Of a DNA stretch of 64,000 bases, positions 55,765 to 64,000 are shown piece after piece. This DNA comes from Phyllobacterium myrsinacearum (GTDB lineage Bacteria; Pseudomonadota; Alphaproteobacteria; Rhizobiales; Rhizobiaceae): assembly GCF_002980555.1 (NCBI RefSeq), contig NZ_PVBT01000003.1, forward strand, positions 310,001-374,000, read 5' to 3'. The translations under genes and the position numbers were made by a program. The notes below the pieces were generated by a model. It did no database searches. It saw only the letters and a list, made by a program, of their open reading frames with translations, and was not told where the DNA came from. The number at the start of each line of letters is the position of its first letter. The stretch's first letter is position 1.

Positions 55765-56844
55765 TTAAGGTTGTTGCGCCTCGATCGTAAAGCCCTTGCT
55801 GCGCAGCAGGGCCACCAGTCCCTTTTCTCCGGGAAGATGCAAGGCTCCCACGGCTATGAAGGCATTGCCCTTGTCGATGATTGGAACGGCATGTTCCGCC
55901 ATGACGCGGTTGCGCGCATTGATCATCTTTTCCTCGAACGCGGCATAGTTTTCGCCGCTCGCCGTGCCGTCGGGAGAAATAGACCGTATCACCGGGAAAA
56001 TCATGGCTATGTCGCCGCGCGTGTAAAGCAGGGTCATGGTTTCAAAGATGTCTGGCAGTTTCGGTGCAAGTGTCAGCGTCTCGACAAGTCCTTCGACATG
56101 GAATTTCAGCGGCAGGGATGCCATGGCGCTGAGCTGATCCTTGATGGTTTCTAGCCCAGTGACCGTCTTGCCCTGTGCCTTGGCGTCCTGGGCGAGCTTG
56201 ACGTCGAGGAAGGCTGTGCCGCTTTTGCTGCGCGTCACCTCGCAAGGAGACATGGCCAGCATGCTCGTTACAATCCACGGCTGCATCTTGTTGAGCGCCG
56301 CCAATGAAAGGCCGCGTGCGGCGAGGCCCGCTTTCACACCCTCAATCTTGTCAGCCGGAATGAGCTTCTCCAACGTGTTCTCGTCGGTGAACATCATCAA
56401 TCCCGGATCCTGCGCCATGACTTTCAACGGGGCTTTCGGATCAAGCACCTCGTCGGTTTCAATGACGACCGTTGCCGCCCCCTGATAGGCTGCCTGAGCC
56501 GCATCCGAAAGTTTTAGCACGCGTGGGTCCGTCAAATGCATGGTGCCAAAGAGCCAGGAAGGCTTGGTTCCCGGCTTTCCGATCTTCCAAAGGATACCTT
56601 TGCCGTTCACCGTTGCCGCCGCTTCCTTGCGCAAGGCAGCAAGCTTTGCAGGGTCCGACTTGGCCATTTCGGCCACGAGATCGCGTCCGCCGCAGGAGGC
56701 ATCCTCGGCGCGTGCGCGGATTGTGCCAAACGCCACGACAAGGAATGAGGCGAGCAGAATCCAGCTCAGGAAAGCCAGAAGCCGCAGTGCGCCCTCAGCA
56801 ATGCGATCAAGAGAAGTGGTGGGGCCGGAGTGGGTCATCATCAA
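55765..56844 (-). CDS. TraB/GumN family protein
   Basis: A 359-residue protein with one N-terminal helix (FLSWILLASFLVVAFGTIRARA) and a large exported domain. The signature is SWLFGTMHLTDPRV, with the catalytic-type GxxH and a later FIAVGALHLPGEKGLVALLR, typical of TraB/PrgY/GumN, proposed to be metal-dependent proteases or to control peptide signals. Role here unknown. The gene follows xerC by 12 bp on the same strand. Confidence 0.88.
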   Translation of the reverse strand: MMMTHSGPTTSLDRIAEGALRLLAFLSWILLASFLVVAFGTIRARAEDASCGGRDLVAEMAKSDPAKLAALRKEAAATVNGKGILWKIGKPGTKPSWLFGTMHLTDPRVLKLSDAAQAAYQGAATVVIETDEVLDPKAPLKVMAQDPGLMMFTDENTLEKLIPADKIEGVKAGLAARGLSLAALNKMQPWIVTSMLAMSPCEVTRSKSGTAFLDVKLAQDAKAQGKTVTGLETIKDQLSAMASLPLKFHVEGLVETLTLAPKLPDIFETMTLLYTRGDIAMIFPVIRSISPDGTASGENYAAFEEKMINARNRVMAEHAVPIIDKGNAFIAVGALHLPGEKGLVALLRSKGFTIEAQQP

Positions 56845-56856
56845 TCCATATGGCGT

Positions 56857-57819
56857 TCAGGCGCGGGGATGTGCCTTGTCGTAGATTTCCATCAGTCTGT
56901 CTGTGTCAACGCCGGTATAGACCTGTGTCGTTGACAGGCTGGCATGGCCGAGCAGTTCTTGGATGGTGCGCAAATCGCCGCCGCGCCCGAGCAGGTGGGT
57001 CGCAAAGGAATGGCGCAGAGCATGCGGCGTCGCGGTCTCCGGCAGGCCGAGTGCACCGCGCATTTTCTGCATGTCGCGCTGGATGATGGCTGGATGCAGT
57101 TCACCGCCCCGCGCGCCGCGAAAGAGCGGTTTCCCCGCATCCAGTTCATAGGGGCAAAGGGTGCGATACTCCTCCACCGCCCGGTGAACAATGGGCAGGA
57201 GCGGCACCATGCGTGTCTTGCCGCCCTTGCCGGTGATGGGGATCGAACGCGCCGAAGCGTCACGCAAGGCGGCGCCGTCCAGGTTGAGTGCTTCGGAAAT
57301 GCGCAGGCCACAACCGTAGAGCAGGGTCAATACCGCCGCATTGCGCGCAGCAATCCAGGGTTCCTCGTTGAGCTGTTCGCCTTTTTCCACCACGCGCCGC
57401 GCATCGATGGCCGTCAGCGGCTTTGGCAGGGATTTGGGCTGCTTTGGCGCGCGCATGGCGATGGAGGCTGCTGCATTGGCCATGCCCTGCTTTTCCAGAT
57501 GGCGCAGAAACGAACGAATGCCCGCAAGGCCCCGCCCGAGCGTGCGCGCACCGGCACCGTCATTCCGCCGCCGGGCCAGGTAGGATCGAAGATCGGCAAT
57601 CCGCAGGGTTGCCACATCCTTCAGGGATGGCGGCTCGGCGAGATGGCCGGTGAGAAACTGGAAGAACTGACGGGTGTCGCGCTCATAGGCCTCCAGCGTG
57701 TTGGCCGCCAGACGCCGGGTGTTTTTCAGTGATCTGAGCCATTCTTCCCGCGCTGCGATCAGGTCTGGCCGGGCCGAAACAAGAAACTCGGCATTCTGGG
57801 GCTGCGCCGCCATTGCCAT
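56857..57819 (-). CDS. xerC: Site-specific tyrosine recombinase XerC
   Basis: Resolves chromosome dimers at dif together with XerD; 320 residues. N-terminal SAM-like core domain, then the catalytic domain with Arg in YGCGLRISEALNL, Lys in TGKGGKTRMVP, HALRHSFATHLL, the second His in LLGHASLSTTQ, and nucleophile Tyr in QVYTGVDTDRL. All six family residues are in place, so it is chromosomal XerC and not a mobile integrase. Divergent from rimM and followed closely by the GumN gene. Confidence 0.95.
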   Translation of the reverse strand: MAMAAQPQNAEFLVSARPDLIAAREEWLRSLKNTRRLAANTLEAYERDTRQFFQFLTGHLAEPPSLKDVATLRIADLRSYLARRRNDGAGARTLGRGLAGIRSFLRHLEKQGMANAAASIAMRAPKQPKSLPKPLTAIDARRVVEKGEQLNEEPWIAARNAAVLTLLYGCGLRISEALNLDGAALRDASARSIPITGKGGKTRMVPLLPIVHRAVEEYRTLCPYELDAGKPLFRGARGGELHPAIIQRDMQKMRGALGLPETATPHALRHSFATHLLGRGGDLRTIQELLGHASLSTTQVYTGVDTDRLMEIYDKAHPRA

Positions 57820-57967
57820 ACTCCTTACCGTGTATCGGAGCAGAGCATGCCACGACAGTCCTTACGGAGTCGTTTCGCTTTCCCTTGAGGGCTGCTCCTT
57901 CGCACTTGGCGTTTGGCCAAAGACAGAGTAATTCGTCGGGAAGAGAAGATAGGAATGGAACAGCCCG

Positions 57968-58546
57968 ATGGCAAAATTGAATGATCCAGTGCAACTCGCC
58001 GTTATCGGTGCAGCGCACGGAACGCGCGGCGAAGTGCGGGTCAAGACGTTTACCGGTGACCCGCTGGCGCTGGCTGATTATGGCCCGCTTTACGATGTGA
58101 CCGGCAGAAGTTTCGAGATTCTGGCTATCCGCCCGGCCAATACGGTTGTCGTTGTGCGGTTCCGCGGGGTCAATGACCGCACCATGGCCGAAGCGCTGAA
58201 TGGCACGACGCTGTTCATTGACCGCTCGCAACTGCCGGAGGAACTCGAAGAGGATGAGTTCTATCATGCTGACCTGATCGGGCTCGATGCCGTCGACGAC
58301 GCAGGCAATCCCTATGGCAAGGTCTCGGCCATGTTCAATTTCGGCGGCGGTGACCTCATCGAGCTGACGATACCGGGGCGCCGGCCGATGCTGATTCCGT
58401 TCACCCAGGCCGCCGTGCCGCATATCGACATCAAGGCTGGACAGGTCGTTATCGACCCCGCAGCCGCCGGGCTTATTCCTGACGAGAACGAAGAAGAGGA
58501 CCGGCGTAGGCAGCTCGGCGGTGATGGCGGGAAAGAGCGGCCATGA
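57968..58546 (+). CDS. rimM: Ribosome maturation factor RimM
   Basis: Assists 30S head maturation by binding S19; 192 residues. N-terminal RimM domain with [19 protein letters not shown], a PRC-barrel C-terminal half with [13 protein letters not shown] and [18 protein letters not shown], and a charged tail ([10 protein letters not shown]). Overlaps trmD by four bases (ATGA). rpsP, usually just upstream, is not here; xerC is. Confidence 0.96.
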   Translation: MAKLNDPVQLAVIGAAHGTRGEVRVKTFTGDPLALADYGPLYDVTGRSFEILAIRPANTVVVVRFRGVNDRTMAEALNGTTLFIDRSQLPEELEEDEFYHADLIGLDAVDDAGNPYGKVSAMFNFGGGDLIELTIPGRRPMLIPFTQAAVPHIDIKAGQVVIDPAAAGLIPDENEEEDRRRQLGGDGGKERP

Positions 58547-59259
58547 GCGGCCAGGCTGCCGGTTTCCGTGCGACCGTACTGACGCTCTATCCGGAAATGT
58601 TCCCGGGGCCGCTCGGCGTCTCGCTTGCCGGAAAGGCATTGGCCGATACGGCATGGTCGCTTGAGACAGTGCAGATTCGCGATTTCGCTACGGATCGCCA
58701 CCGCATGGTGGATGACACGCCTGCCGGCGGCGGGGCCGGCATGGTGATGAAGGCAGATGTTCTGGCGCGTGCCGTCGATGCGGTGGCTGATGAGCGGCCG
58801 CGGCTCTTCATGAGCCCCCGCGGCAAACCGCTGAGCCAGGAGCGTGTGCGCGAACTTGCTGCGGGTCCCGGCGCAATCATTCTGTGCGGCCGGTTCGAAG
58901 GCGTCGATGAACGGTTGATCGAAGCGCGCGGCTTTGAAGAAGTTTCAATCGGCGATTACATCCTTTCCGGCGGCGAGACGGCAGCTATCGTTGTCCTCGA
59001 CGCGATCGTTCGGCTTTTGCCCGGTGTGATGGGCAATGCCCAGTCGGGTGAAACGGAGAGTTTCGAGACGGGATTGCTGGAGCATCCGCAATACACCAAG
59101 CCGCAGGAGTGGGAGGGGCGCCGTATTCCCGACGTCCTTCTCTCCGGAAATCATGGGGCTATTGAGAAATGGCGCAGGGCTGAAGCGGAAAAACTGACGC
59201 AGGAACGGCGTCCGGACCTATGGGATCGTTATCCGCAGGCCAGGAAGCCACGTCAATAA
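58543..59259 (+). CDS. trmD: tRNA (guanine-N1)-methyltransferase TrmD
   Basis: Makes m1G37 in tRNAs with G at 36, preventing +1 frameshifts; 238 residues with the trefoil-knot SAM fold. [30 protein letters not shown] and the catalytic Asp region [11 protein letters not shown] are all visible. Translationally coupled to rimM, and 13 bp upstream of a GNAT gene. Confidence 0.97.
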   Translation: MSGQAAGFRATVLTLYPEMFPGPLGVSLAGKALADTAWSLETVQIRDFATDRHRMVDDTPAGGGAGMVMKADVLARAVDAVADERPRLFMSPRGKPLSQERVRELAAGPGAIILCGRFEGVDERLIEARGFEEVSIGDYILSGGETAAIVVLDAIVRLLPGVMGNAQSGETESFETGLLEHPQYTKPQEWEGRRIPDVLLSGNHGAIEKWRRAEAEKLTQERRPDLWDRYPQARKPRQ

Positions 59260-59272
59260 CAGGGCCAGGACA

Positions 59273-59800
59273 ATGCAGTTTCGCAGCGGTGATGCGGGGG
59301 ATGTCCCCGCTGTTCAGGCTATTGAACGGGCCTCGGCCGCACGATTCCATGCCGTTGGCATGGAACAAATCGCCAATGATGATCCCACGCCGGCCGCCCT
59401 TCTGCTCGAACGGATAGGTCAGAATCGCCTCCTTGTAGCCGTTGACAAGCGACCGGTCGCCTTCGTGATTTTTGATGTGGTTGATGATCATCTCTATATC
59501 GAACAGATCGATGTGGATCCGGCTCACGCCGGCAAACGCATTGGATCGGCACTGATCGGGCTGGTGGAGGATCGTGCCCGCAAAGAGGCCAGGATGGGGC
59601 TGCTGTTGTCGACATTCCTGGATGTTCCGTGGAATGCACCCTATTACCGGCGGCTTGGATTCACCGATATTCCCGACGACACTCTCAGTGCTGCACTGAT
59701 AAATATCCGCCGGGATCACATCGAAAGGGGCCTTGACGAAACACGGCGGGTTTTCATGCGCAAACCGCTTCGGCTCGACTCGGGCGGCAATCAGCGCTAA
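59273..59800 (+). CDS. GNAT-family acetyltransferase
   Basis: A 175-residue acetyltransferase. N-terminus MQFRSGDAGDVPAVQAIERASA, and the acetyl-CoA segment EQIDVDPAHAGKRIGSALIGL, followed by VPWNAPYYRRLGFTDI. Substrate unknown. It sits between trmD and rplS and probably rides on the rimM-trmD transcript, which is unusual company for a GNAT gene but not rare. Confidence 0.87.
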   Translation: MQFRSGDAGDVPAVQAIERASAARFHAVGMEQIANDDPTPAALLLERIGQNRLLVAVDKRPVAFVIFDVVDDHLYIEQIDVDPAHAGKRIGSALIGLVEDRARKEARMGLLLSTFLDVPWNAPYYRRLGFTDIPDDTLSAALINIRRDHIERGLDETRRVFMRKPLRLDSGGNQR

Positions 59801-59826
59801 AAAGAATCGCTGCCAGAGGTGACAAA

Positions 59827-59919
59827 CGGACTTTTATGGTGTATCTGGCCGCGAACTTGGGAAAATCCCAAGTCCGATAATCAATGGATGGTGAATTCGC
59901 TCCTGCCTCCTCAGAGGCA
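59827..59919 (+). promoter_or_regulatory. Structured leader region of rplS
   Basis: ACTTGGGA (59855-59862) and TCCCAAGT (59866-59873) form a perfect 8-bp hairpin. CGGACTT (59827-59833) can instead pair with AAGTCCG (59870-59876), which overlaps the right arm, so two folds compete or nest. A third stem, TGCCTC/GAGGCA, lies at 59904-59919. The 193-bp gap before rplS is long enough for a regulated leader; no known L19 leader in this group is recalled. Confidence 0.5.
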
Positions 59920-59993
59920 TAGACATGCGGCCGGGATGCTGCATTGCAAGTGTTGAGCGCTCTGGCTGTTTGAAAAAGAAAAGGATGAAGACG

Positions 59994-60446
59994 ATGACCG
60001 TCGATATTATTCGTCAGCTCGATCTCGAACAGAGAGCAAAAATCGAAGCCAAGCGCGTGCTTCCAGATTTCAAGCCAGGCGACACAGTCCGCGTTAATGT
60101 TCGCGTGACGGAAGGTACACGTACCCGCGTTCAGGCTTATGAAGGCGTTTGCATTGCCCGCAACGGTGCTGGCATCAACGAGAACTTCACAGTTCGCAAG
60201 ATTTCCTACGGCGAAGGCGTTGAACGCGTATTCCCGATCATTTCCCCGCTGGTTGAAGGCGTAGAGATCGTCCGTCGCGGCAAGGTTCGCCGCGCGAAGC
60301 TCTACTACCTGCGCGGCCTGACCGGTAAGGCTGCCCGCATTGTCGAAAAGAAAGACAACCGCAAGGGCAAAGCCGCTGTTCCGGTCACCGGTACAGCCGA
60401 AAAGGTAACGGAAGAAACCGTTGCCAAGGCACCCGCTGCTGAATAA
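59994..60446 (+). CDS. rplS: 50S ribosomal protein L19
   Basis: Ribosomal protein at the 30S-50S interface. From ATG 59994 it is 150 residues: [13 protein letters not shown], then [23 protein letters not shown] and [24 protein letters not shown] are the L19 core. The C-terminal tail ([19 protein letters not shown]) is longer than in E. coli, as is common in Rhizobiales. It has an AAGG site and its own terminator. Confidence 0.97.
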   Translation: MTVDIIRQLDLEQRAKIEAKRVLPDFKPGDTVRVNVRVTEGTRTRVQAYEGVCIARNGAGINENFTVRKISYGEGVERVFPIISPLVEGVEIVRRGKVRRAKLYYLRGLTGKAARIVEKKDNRKGKAAVPVTGTAEKVTEETVAKAPAAE

Positions 60447-60466
60447 GTGCGATTGTTTTGAGTTTG

Positions 60467-60494
60467 AAAAGGCGGTCTTCGGGCCGCCTTTTTT
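60467..60494 (+). terminator. Intrinsic terminator of rplS
   Basis: GGCGGTC/GGCCGCC stem (one T-G) with a TTCG tetraloop, preceded by AAAA and followed by TTTTTT. Confidence 0.93.
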
Positions 60495-60653
60495 GTTTCG
60501 GGCGAGACCCTTTTCCGTTTCCTTGCCCGGTTGAAAAAATCGTGCTTGCACGATAGCGAATAAAGCAGTTGCATGCCGTTCGGGGATTGACGGGGCCTTC
60601 ATAAAGTGAAATTTGTGCTTCGCTTGATCAAAACGCAATATTAGAGGTCTGAC

Positions 60654-61448
60654 ATGAATTTGCGATCCGTTCTGCTGGCGGGGCTTGCACTCGCCATGGT
60701 TCCATTTTCCGCGCTGGCGGCTCCCCTTCCCGACCTTGGCGGCAAGAAAGTTGCGGTTGTGACGGAGAATGCCTATCCGCCGCTGCAATTCGTCGATCCC
60801 AAGACCGGCAAGCCAGTCGGCTGGGAATATGATGCCATGAATGAAATTGCCAAACGGCTGAATTTCAAAGTGGAATATCTGAATACCAGCTGGGATGCGA
60901 TGATACAGGCCGTGGCCGACAATCAGTACCAGATCGGCATGACCGGCATTACCATCAATGATGAGCGCAAGCAGAAGGTGGATTTTTCCGAACCCTATAT
61001 GCGTTCAGAGCAATTCATGCTGGTTCGCGCCGATGAAAAGCGCTTTTCTGATGCAAAGAGCTTTGGTGAGATCAAGGACGGCCTTGTCGGAGCCCAGCCG
61101 GGTACAACCAATTTCTACGTGGCAGTCTACAATCTGCTCGACGGCAACGAGCAAAATCCGCGCATCAAGCTGTTCGAAACGTTTGGCGCGACAATCCAGG
61201 CGCTCAAAACCGGCGATGTTGACGTGGTCTTGACTGACAGCACGGCGGGCAAGGGCTATGTGGATGCGTCCGGCGGCGCGCTTAAACTCGTTGGCGGTCC
61301 GCTGGGTGCTGAGGATTTCGGCTTCATCTTCGCCAAGGGGTCGGATCTCGTTGGCCCGGTGAATGCGGCCATCGAAGCCTTGAAGGCCGACGGAACGTTC
61401 GACGCCCTCACCAAAAAGTGGTTCCTCGACTACAAGCTTGGCCAGTAG
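60654..61448 (+). CDS. Amino-acid ABC transporter substrate-binding protein
   Basis: Periplasmic binding protein of the polar amino-acid type (SBP_bac_3), 264 residues. Signal peptide up to about residue 22 ([11 protein letters not shown]), then [40 protein letters not shown] and the C-terminal [11 protein letters not shown], all typical of arginine/glutamine-type receptors. Ligand not determined. It overlaps or abuts the permease gene. Confidence 0.92.
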   Translation: MNLRSVLLAGLALAMVPFSALAAPLPDLGGKKVAVVTENAYPPLQFVDPKTGKPVGWEYDAMNEIAKRLNFKVEYLNTSWDAMIQAVADNQYQIGMTGITINDERKQKVDFSEPYMRSEQFMLVRADEKRFSDAKSFGEIKDGLVGAQPGTTNFYVAVYNLLDGNEQNPRIKLFETFGATIQALKTGDVDVVLTDSTAGKGYVDASGGALKLVGGPLGAEDFGFIFAKGSDLVGPVNAAIEALKADGTFDALTKKWFLDYKLGQ

Positions 61449-62275
61449 GCCGCCGCTTGTCAGTTCCCTCACAGAACAGAAGTCCTTTCGTCAGGAAGGA
61501 CTTCCCCTGGTGGCTGGCCGCTGCCGTGGTCATCGCTGTTGCGCTCGGCATAGCCATCCTCGTCAGCGATATCTACGGGCAGGTGTTTTCCACGGTCTCG
61601 CAAGGCATCTGGATCACCGTCTGGGTCTCGCTCTTGGCATTCCTGCTCGCATCGGGCCTCGGCCTTCTGCTTGCGCTGATGAGCCTCTCGGAACATATCG
61701 TCCTGCGGCAGACCGCCCGGTTCTATGTCGAAATCGTTCGCGGAATTCCTCTGCTGGTTCTCCTGTTCTACATCGCCTTTGTCGGCGCACCGGCCGTTGT
61801 CGCCCTGTGGAATTTCCTCACCCATCCGCTCCAGAGCGCCGGCCTGTTCGAACCCTTGCTGGTGCGGGATTTTTCACTTCTGTGGCGGGCGATCATTGCC
61901 CTGACACTTGCCTATGCGGCATTTCTGGCGGAAATCTTTCGCGCCGGTATCCAGGCCGTCGATGCGGGACAGATCGAGGCGGCCAAATCACTCGGGCTGA
62001 AACGGTTCCAGCGCTTCCGGCTGATCGTGATGCCGCAGGCTTTGCGCACCATTTTGCCACCCTATGGCAACGACTTCATCTCGATGGTGAAGGATTCGTC
62101 ACTCGTATCGGTGCTTGGCGTCGTTGACGTGACGCAAATGGGCAAGGTCTACGCCTCGGGCTCGTTTCGCTTCTTCGAAACCTATTCTGTCGTTGCCTAT
62201 GTCTACCTGATCCTGACGATCAGCCTGTCCCTCAGCCTGCGTTGGCTCGAAGCGCGGCTGAACGACCGCACCTAG
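61418..62275 (+). CDS. Amino-acid ABC transporter permease
   Basis: A His/Glu/Gln/Arg-type permease of 285 residues with an N-terminal helix and a BPD_transp_1 domain; the EAA loop is [28 protein letters not shown] 61418 starts inside the binding-protein gene without a good site; TTG 61457, just past that stop, is an alternative giving 272 residues. No ATP-binding subunit gene is next to it, so an ATPase must be shared from elsewhere. Its TAG stop overlaps that of the convergent DUF1287 gene. Confidence 0.88.
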   Translation: MVPRLQAWPVGRRLSVPSQNRSPFVRKDFPWWLAAAVVIAVALGIAILVSDIYGQVFSTVSQGIWITVWVSLLAFLLASGLGLLLALMSLSEHIVLRQTARFYVEIVRGIPLLVLLFYIAFVGAPAVVALWNFLTHPLQSAGLFEPLLVRDFSLLWRAIIALTLAYAAFLAEIFRAGIQAVDAGQIEAAKSLGLKRFQRFRLIVMPQALRTILPPYGNDFISMVKDSSLVSVLGVVDVTQMGKVYASGSFRFFETYSVVAYVYLILTISLSLSLRWLEARLNDRT

Positions 62276-62922
62276 GCCAGGCGCGGGGCATAACGGAAGT
62301 GCCCGGTAATCCGGAATTCAAACAGACGGTCCTCAAGCTTCGTGCCGGCACCGATATTATGGACCACAAGGGGACGGGTGCCATCGGGACTTGCCCGATG
62401 GGTGACGATGCCGATATGGGGGAGGTTGCCTGGCAGCATTTGGGTGATGATGTCGCCGGGCCTGTAGTCCCGCGCGTCTGATGTAACGGGCAAAGCAGCA
62501 CCCGCGCGCTGAAAAAACATTGCAAGGTTGGGAACACGGCGATGGTCGATGCTGGTGTCGGGCCGTTTGGCTCCCCAGGATTTGGGATAGGCGTCAAAGG
62601 CGGCCTTCATATCGCGATGAACCCGTTCCTGCAGATCAATCCCTGCCGCCTGGCGATAGGCGCGGATGATCACGTCGGTACAGACGCCGCGTTCGGGCGG
62701 CACATCGCCCATGGGATAGGGTATGCGGGTATAGGCGGGATCGTAGAGCACCGTCTGGCCGATCTGGCTTTCGGCTGCGGAGATCAGTTTGGCTGCCCAG
62801 GCATCCGGCTCGGGAAAGGGGCGTGTGTTCCCGGCACGGGCCGTATCCGGCAGGCGGAGCAAACCGGAAACGGAAACGAGGGCGGCAAGACCACCCAATA
62901 CAACAGTGCGCCGTGAAACCAT
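62272..62922 (-). CDS. DUF1287 family exported protein
   Basis: A 216-residue protein. The N-terminus [16 protein letters not shown] has a twin-arginine-like start followed by a hydrophobic stretch and cleavage near TARAG. The core [25 protein letters not shown], then [16 protein letters not shown] and [10 protein letters not shown], is the DUF1287 (NlpC/P60-like) pattern with Cys and His in the expected order, so a cell-wall-related amidase or peptidase fold is likely. The start at 62922 has a GGGAG site at 8 nt. Confidence 0.85.
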   Translation of the reverse strand: MVSRRTVVLGGLAALVSVSGLLRLPDTARAGNTRPFPEPDAWAAKLISAAESQIGQTVLYDPAYTRIPYPMGDVPPERGVCTDVIIRAYRQAAGIDLQERVHRDMKAAFDAYPKSWGAKRPDTSIDHRRVPNLAMFFQRAGAALPVTSDARDYRPGDIITQMLPGNLPHIGIVTHRASPDGTRPLVVHNIGAGTKLEDRLFEFRITGHFRYAPRLA

Positions 62923-63043
62923 TTTTGCGTCTCCCATGTGCCGGTCTGAAGCGAAGTACCGGTAGAATCGCGTCAAAATCATGGAGAAGCAGCCACGTGT
63001 CGCGGCGCTTTGTCGCCGAAATATTACTTTTGCCGCTTGTTTC

Positions 63044-63077
63044 TTGACGTAAGTGGACACCGAGTGCATATGTCCAC
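63044..63077 (+). promoter_or_regulatory. leuC promoter with an operator-like inverted repeat
   Basis: -35 TTGACG (63044-63049) and -10 CATATG (63067-63072) with 17-bp spacing. A perfect inverted repeat, GTGGACA (63053-63059) and TGTCCAC (63071-63077), spans the spacer and the -10, so a dimeric regulator bound there would block polymerase. Confidence 0.6.
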
Positions 63078-63116
63078 GACATAATCTTACAGCACCTACC
63101 ATTGCCGAGGATCGCG

Positions 63117-64000
63117 ATGACTGCGCCACGTACACTCTATGACAAGATCTGGGATGATCATCTGGTTGATCAGCAGGCCGATGGCACCTGCCTTATCTAT
63201 ATTGATCGTCACCTTGTGCATGAAGTGACCAGCCCGCAGGCTTTCGAAGGTTTGCGCCTTACCAACCGCAAGGTCCGTCACCCGGAAAAGACGCTGGCTG
63301 TCGTCGACCATAATGTGCCGACCTCGCCGGATCGCGTCAACGGCATCAAGAACGAGGAAAGCCGCATTCAGGTTGAAGCATTGGCCAAGAATGCTGCGGA
63401 TTTCGGCGTCGAATATTATTCCGAGAAGGATATTCGTCAGGGCATCGTCCACATCATCGGACCGGAGCAGGGCTTTACTCTTCCGGGCATGACGATTGTC
63501 TGCGGCGACAGCCATACATCGACACATGGTGCCTTCGGCGCACTGGCGCACGGCATCGGCACGTCGGAAGTCGAGCATGTTCTGGCCACTCAGACGCTCA
63601 TCCAGTCAAAAGCCAAGAACATGCTGGTGCGTGTTGATGGCGTTCTGCCGGCCGGCGTCACCGCCAAGGATATCATCCTTGCCATCATCGGTGAAATCGG
63701 TACCGCTGGCGGCACCGGCTACGTTATCGAATATGCCGGTGAAGCCATTCGTGCGCTGTCGATGGAAGGCCGCATGACGATCTGCAACATGTCGATCGAA
63801 GGCGGCGCCCGCGCTGGTCTGATTGCACCCGATGAGACGACCTTTGCCTATGTGAAGGACAAGCCGCGCGCACCAAAGGGCGAAGCATTCGATCAGGCCG
63901 TCGAGTATTGGAAGACGCTCAAATCTGACGAGGGTGCGCATTTCGACAAGGTGGTCGTGCTCAATGCCGCCGACCTGCCGCCCATCGTTTCCTGGGGGTC
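63117..64000 (+). CDS. leuC: 3-isopropylmalate dehydratase large subunit, 3' truncated by window end
   Basis: Large subunit of isopropylmalate isomerase, a [4Fe-4S] enzyme of leucine synthesis that works with LeuD. The visible 294 codons start [17 protein letters not shown] and include [37 protein letters not shown] and [14 protein letters not shown], the conserved first cluster-Cys region. The frame is open to the last base; the cluster Cys pair and C-terminus lie beyond. leuB, encoded 60 kb away on the other strand, follows it in the pathway. Confidence 0.97.
   Translation, partial: MTAPRTLYDKIWDDHLVDQQADGTCLIYIDRHLVHEVTSPQAFEGLRLTNRKVRHPEKTLAVVDHNVPTSPDRVNGIKNEESRIQVEALAKNAADFGVEYYSEKDIRQGIVHIIGPEQGFTLPGMTIVCGDSHTSTHGAFGALAHGIGTSEVEHVLATQTLIQSKAKNMLVRVDGVLPAGVTAKDIILAIIGEIGTAGGTGYVIEYAGEAIRALSMEGRMTICNMSIEGGARAGLIAPDETTFAYVKDKPRAPKGEAFDQAVEYWKTLKSDEGAHFDKVVVLNAADLPPIVSWG

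Noticed and set aside
56857-57819. Tyrosine recombinase as a sign of an integrated element
   Set aside because: The sequence is chromosomal XerC in length and motifs, with no tRNA attachment site, repeats or cargo genes around it.
62272-62275. Shared CTAG stop codons of the permease and DUF1287 genes
   Set aside because: The two TAG stops overlap on opposite strands, but such overlaps arise easily in compact genomes and imply nothing functional.

Overview
The window is a stretch of alphaproteobacterial core chromosome, almost certainly from the Hyphomicrobiales (Rhizobiales) near Brucella, Ochrobactrum or Phyllobacterium. The evidence is the Omp19-like lipoprotein whose C-terminal half closely matches Brucella Omp19, its place next to zapE and mdh, the mdh-sucC-sucD-sucA-sucB block with lpdA close by, the acnA/ccmABCDG block, DUF2794 and DUF1223 genes, an IalB-family protein, and a Bax-inhibitor-like gene with a ybhL-type leader. 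GC is moderately high and codon use looks uniform. I see no phage, insertion sequence, integron, CRISPR array, rRNA or tRNA.

Layout. 1-8.2 kb: an MHS-type MFS transporter with a large insert, leuB, a small lipoprotein, an OmpR-type two-component pair, and the divergent ohrR/ohr peroxide module followed by an alpha/beta-hydrolase. 8.2-15.4 kb, mainly minus strand: M3 oligopeptidase, argG, an ArnT-like glycosyltransferase, a PAP2 phosphatase and trans-aconitate methyltransferase. 15.5-22.6 kb: LysR regulator and LysE exporter, rlmN, an IalB-family protein, a YkvA protein, phhB, a low-molecular-weight phosphatase, thpR and tesA. 22.7-28.3 kb: the ybbA/ybbP-type ABC pair divergent from tesA, a BI-1 protein, a GNAT enzyme and DUF2794, then a gap that appears to encode a structured small RNA. 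28.3-35.2 kb: DUF1223, acnA, and ccmA-B-C-D-G for cytochrome c maturation. 35.2-39.5 kb, minus strand: dapF-mtaB-ftsY-yciB, tightly packed. 39.6-43.7 kb: an MDR oxidoreductase, a siderophore-interacting flavoprotein, omp19 and zapE. 43.9-55.3 kb: the TCA block, with a DUF1579 gene inside it and three extra genes before lpdA. 55.4-64 kb: a membrane peptide, a GumN/TraB protein, xerC, rimM-trmD, a GNAT enzyme, rplS, an amino-acid ABC binding protein and permease, a DUF1287 protein, and the 5' part of leuC, cut by the window end.

Together the genes serve central carbon flux (mdh, sucCDAB, lpdA, acnA), amino-acid synthesis (leuB, leuC, argG, dapF), translation and tRNA/rRNA modification (rimM, trmD, rplS, rlmN, mtaB), protein targeting and envelope (ftsY, yciB, ArnT-like, PAP2, omp19), cytochrome c assembly, and peroxide defence.

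I found no obvious new multi-gene system. The most interesting signals are non-coding: a candidate sRNA with a long imperfect stem and intrinsic terminator at 28157-28302; an unusually hairpin-rich sucD-sucA gap in which one hairpin would bring a distant Shine-Dalgarno to the sucA start; a perfect 17-bp inverted repeat between phhB and the phosphatase gene; a ybhL-type leader; an inverted repeat framing the leuC -10 box; and a 16-codon reading frame that overlaps the start of ccmC.
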